Made by a program: the position numbers and the translations under genes. Positions 48,035-51,084 of a DNA stretch of 51,084 bases are shown one piece after another. How positions within the stretch are numbered: the first letter of the stretch is position 1; the number at the start of each line of letters is the position of its first letter. Source of the stretch: Spirogloea muscicola (Eukaryota > Streptophyta > Zygnematophyceae > Spirogloeales > Spirogloeaceae); assembly GCA_009602725.1 (NCBI GenBank), contig WELB01000056.1, forward strand, positions 30,313 through 81,396, read 5' to 3'. A model generated the notes under the pieces. The model did not search any database. It saw only the letters and a program-made list of their open reading frames with translations, and was not told the DNA's origin.

Positions 48035-49060
48035 TTTTTGTAAGCATAAAAGTAAGAGGAGAAGACGCATGTCAGCCAGTGCCTTTTTTATTTCCTTATT
48101 CTGGTCATAGCCTACAGTTGTGGTCTTGATCGCTGTGCGCCAGCCACTGCCACCTGTAGCAGCAGGGCTGCTTCAACGACTCGGTGGACCACTAGACGAG
48201 GTTTTGTGCTCTTGCTAGCAGCGTGCCATGGCTCAAGTGAGGTCAGCCAGGGGCTGTTGGAAGTAGGAGAGGTAGTGGCCATGGGCGATCGATAACAGGT
48301 TCTAAAGCGTGATCCAGTCACGCTTGTAGGATTGGTCTCTCCAGAGTGTTGCTTTGTGGCAAATGCTGGCACCGGCCTCAGCACATGGAAGCAGGTGATA
48401 GCCTTGAGGCATATATTCAGGAATTCAATCTGCAGTTGCTAGAAAGAGGCTCTGGGACTTTGGCTTTGATGGTCCTAAACGTCCTCCGCCAGTGCTTGAG
48501 GATAATAAGGGCGGCCTTCTTAGCTAACTTTTACGCGATTGTGAGAATCAGCAGGTCACAGATATTTCTCTGATCCCAAGCAAGGGGAAAGGGAGTGTGA
48601 ATTGAAGTGATGGACGGCCTGTGTGGCCAGGTACAAAGGCAAGCACATTACCAGATATACATTACCTGCTGCTGAGCTGACCCGCTCAGTATCCACGAGT
48701 TAGCACATAGGGGTTGCTGATGCCCAAATACCGAACAGCATTTGACAAGCAATAAGCAATGATTGCTGTATGGGAAAACAGAAGGGCCAAGCGGCTACAT
48801 GCACGAAGGACCCTTACCGTGGACAGCCGTTTACACCACCCCGTCCCTTTCCCCTTGATGAAGCAAAACGTACAAATCACAGCCTCTCAAATCTCACAGA
48901 AAGGGCGGGAAACCGCAAAGATTGCTGCAAAAGCACAATGAAGCAGCTCTTCCCTCCATAGAGGCTGCTTCTGCTTCCAATATCCGATCTGCACCTGCTG
49001 ACTAGAGGGCATTGAGCATTTTATTTGCAGAAGTCACGTGAAGTAGTTTCATGTCATTTG
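48035..49060. other. NFU 3' flank without recognisable gene
   Basis: A TGTAA lies only five bases after the NFU stop codon, too close to be a typical poly(A) signal. Short frames on both strands (for example 48346-48573 +) show no domain and no linked exon. No RNA gene was seen. Confidence 0.45.
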
Positions 49061-50540
49061 CGCCGTTTGGCCCTTGCGGACCTTGTTCAACTATTCGGGC
49101 TGGCCTCTCACAACCAAAGCCTTACACTAGGAAAACTATATTTTCTGAATGACTAAGTTCACCGTCCCCCTCTTCTCCAGTTGCAGGTTGCCCCGACTTG
49201 CGGCTGCTGACTCGGGACTACTAAGCTGCTGTGGACACTTGCATAGTTGTGCTTTTGGCGCCTTTCGGCCCTTAGTTCGTTCTTTCTGGGCTGACTTCTT
49301 ACAGCCCCCGCCCCCACTGGAAGAGGTCACATCTTATCTGGGCTGGCTTTCCACAGCCCTCGCCCTTTGGAAGACCTCACTCCATTGACCTCTTGCAAAG
49401 AAGGCGCGCGGAGCACATGAAATGAAAGGGAGGCCAATCCAAGCCAATACATGTTCAGGCAGAATCTATCGAAAGTAAACAAGGCTATATGAAATGGAGA
49501 GTAGGAGATAGTATCCGGCTTTTTGCGCCATCCGGCCCTTTCAGTCATTAAGCCTCCTACATCCAAAAAGTAGTGGCTTTTCCAATGGGGGCAAGGGCTG
49601 TGCGAAGCCAGCGCGAAAAGATTTGACAAGGTTCGAAGGGGCCAAAGTACGAAGGGGCCAGAAGCGCTATCTCAGAACTGGTGTAGGATGAACCAATCAA
49701 TAGTACGAGTGAGGAGCCTCAAATTCGACAGACTAGCTGCGGAAAAACTATTCCCCCCGACGAAAGTCAGAGGCTGCAGCGAGAGCACGGCCGGCACGCA
49801 GGTGCAAGGCGTGGGCCATGGACCGCTGTATGGAAATGGATAGTCGCATGCGGTAGACTTGGGCTAACGAGCCAGCGGCATTGAAGTCAGCCTGCTCACC
49901 TCGTCTTGTACATACAAAGGCCTTTCACGCTTTCCACTTTCTTTCCCTAACAGTCACTGCCTTATATTGGAAGAGCTGTCTCTTTGACCTTGTCAATCTT
50001 CCCGGGGTGGCTGTCCACAGCCCTCAGGCCATTTGAGAGAGCCACTCTCTCTTTGGAACAGCTCACTCCTCCCTTCCGTTCTGTTCTTCTCTCTGTCTCG
50101 AGGTTACCGAGAGCCCCCGTGCAGCCATCTTAGCAATCAGTATCTAGCTTTTTGCGACATCCGGCCCCTCCAGACCTTGTCCATTCATTCTCTTGGGCTG
50201 GCCTCTCTCAGCACCAGTCAATTTGGAGCAAGCAGCGTCCAAATTGACTGGTGGCTGTGAGAGGCCAGGCTAAAAGAAGAAGTGGCACTCCCAATGGGGG
50301 CAAGGAGAAAGTGCTCGCCCATTGAGAATAGGGGCTGGAAAAGCCAGCCCAAATGATCAACAAAGGACGAGAAGGGGGCCAGGGGAAGCACTAAGAAAAA
50401 CAAGCACACAGAGAAACAAAGCAGCTATGGATCACTCAGTAACCCCTGCTAAGCAGCCTCAGGTCAGAGACGCTAGGCTCCTGGAATTGGGTCCCCTGGC
50501 CAGCCCGGAAAGAGTGGACAAGGTCTGGAAGCGCTGCTGG
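49060..50540. repeat. Family of short degenerate repeats in both orientations with a GGGCTG...CAGCCC core
   Basis: At least eight related copies are seen. + orientation: 49064-49115, 49255-49312, 49336-49375, 49519-49550, 49998-50030, 50148-50203. - orientation: 49566-49610, 50290-50380, 50498-50536. Shared pieces, in order: TTTTTGCG(C/A)CATCCGGCCC, then (G/A)GACCTTGTC/T, then GGGCTGGC(C/T)T, then CACAGCCC, then CCCCCATTGG(A) or CCCTTTGGAAG. The ends GGGCTG and CAGCCC can pair. No transposase frame is present. It resembles a decayed MITE-like or satellite-like non-coding element that amplified locally. Confidence 0.65.
50200..50266. repeat. Long near-perfect inverted repeat (28-29 bp arms, 10-base loop)
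   Basis: The left arm, 50200-50227, starts GGCCTCTCTCAG and ends CAATTTGGA. The right arm, 50238-50266, is its reverse complement apart from one mismatch and one single-base gap. The loop is GCAAGCAGCG. A transcript from either strand would fold into a stable hairpin. It lies within the repeat family and pairs a + copy with a - copy. Confidence 0.85.
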
Positions 50541-51084
50541 ATGCGCTGTTTCCCGCTGTTGTCTTTCAAGATTGCCCACTTCACGGCCCGTTCAAGCCTG
50601 CATCCCGAGCCCCAGAGGCGGCGCAGGACGGGGGGGGGCGCCGCGGCTGCGACGTCCGCAGGAACGAGAGGAGCTCCCGCTAGCCGACGCCCCGCTGCCG
50701 TTACCAGGGGCGCCCTTTCCACCTTGGCAGGTGCCTGTCTGGGGCGAGAAAGGACGTCGCCCCTGGTGCCTACATCAGAAGGCGAACACCCTGCAGGGTC
50801 GTGGGCGCAGAAGCCCCAAACCCCGGCCCCCCCCTTTCCGGCGCACCAGGCAGCTCCCCCCCCCGGGAGCCCCCCTCCCCCTCCATAGCCAGCCCGGTGG
50901 CTCGGTGCCTTTGGGTCTGGTGTCCTGCTACCGTATGCGACTGTCTATGTCCCTGCAGCGCTCCCAAGCGCTTGCTTTGCACCGCCGCGCTGGTCGCGCC
51001 CTTGCAGCAGCCTCTGGCTTGCGCAGCGGGGTTGCTCTTCCTCCCCTCAGCTCATCTGACTTCCTACTGCTGACACGGGGGTAT
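50541..51084. other. GC-rich right end with C-tracts, no gene recognised
   Basis: Composition shifts sharply to GC-rich, with runs of G (50630s) and C (50825-50880). Frames open on both strands (50322-50888 +, 50459-50722 -), but their translations are Ala/Pro/Arg-rich low complexity with no domain. It may be the promoter or first exon of a gene that continues to the right. Confidence 0.4.

Noticed and set aside
50322-50888. 188-codon + strand frame at the right end
   Set aside because: It starts inside the repeat family, runs through GC-rich low-complexity sequence and shows no domain. The overlapping minus-strand frame is equally open.

Overview
This 51-kb window is nuclear DNA of a green alga, most likely a chlorophyte and perhaps a trebouxiophyte. 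It has a photosystem I antenna gene. Its proteins most resemble those of land plants. The genes are broken by very many short GT-AG introns, about 100 in the window. Telomere-like TTTAGGG/CCCTAAA tracts sit inside introns. There are no operons, CRISPR arrays or bacterial signals. One 851-base assembly gap (35600-36450) and one ambiguous base (8306) are present.

Layout: (1) 1-1808, +, 3' part of an LHCA2-type antenna gene, six exons. (2) 3596-8147, -, complete cobalamin-independent methionine synthase, 13 exons, 767 aa. (3) 8233-9251, +, CPYC glutaredoxin, three exons, head to head with methionine synthase. Its first exon carries the ambiguous base. (4) 10121-35378, -, a 25-kb gene of about 55 exons for TRRAP/Tra1, the giant pseudokinase scaffold of SAGA and NuA4-type complexes. 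(5) 37222-43028, -, complete coatomer beta subunit, 16 exons, 953 aa. (6) 44013-48034, +, divergent from it, a probably plastid NFU iron-sulfur scaffold, 13 exons, 542 aa, with a GIY-YIG-like domain of the type otherwise known from plant GRXS16. (7) 48035-51084, no recognisable gene, but a family of short hairpin-forming repeats in both orientations and a GC-rich end.

The genes are housekeeping genes with no shared pathway. Two loose themes recur: thiol and sulfur chemistry (methionine synthase, glutaredoxin, NFU) and chloroplast function (LHCA, NFU). Exon boundaries for methionine synthase, glutaredoxin, beta-COP, NFU and LHCA were set by hand from reading frame, splice sites and family alignment. 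The phases close throughout, except at the ambiguous base in glutaredoxin.

Most notable: the NFU/GIY-YIG fusion; four GC-AG introns, all phase 0 with an AG|GC(A/G)AG donor; intronic telomere-like tracts that always carry CCCTAAA on the sense strand; a tandem duplication copying the start of the glutaredoxin active-site exon with its acceptor; and the hairpin repeat family at the right end.
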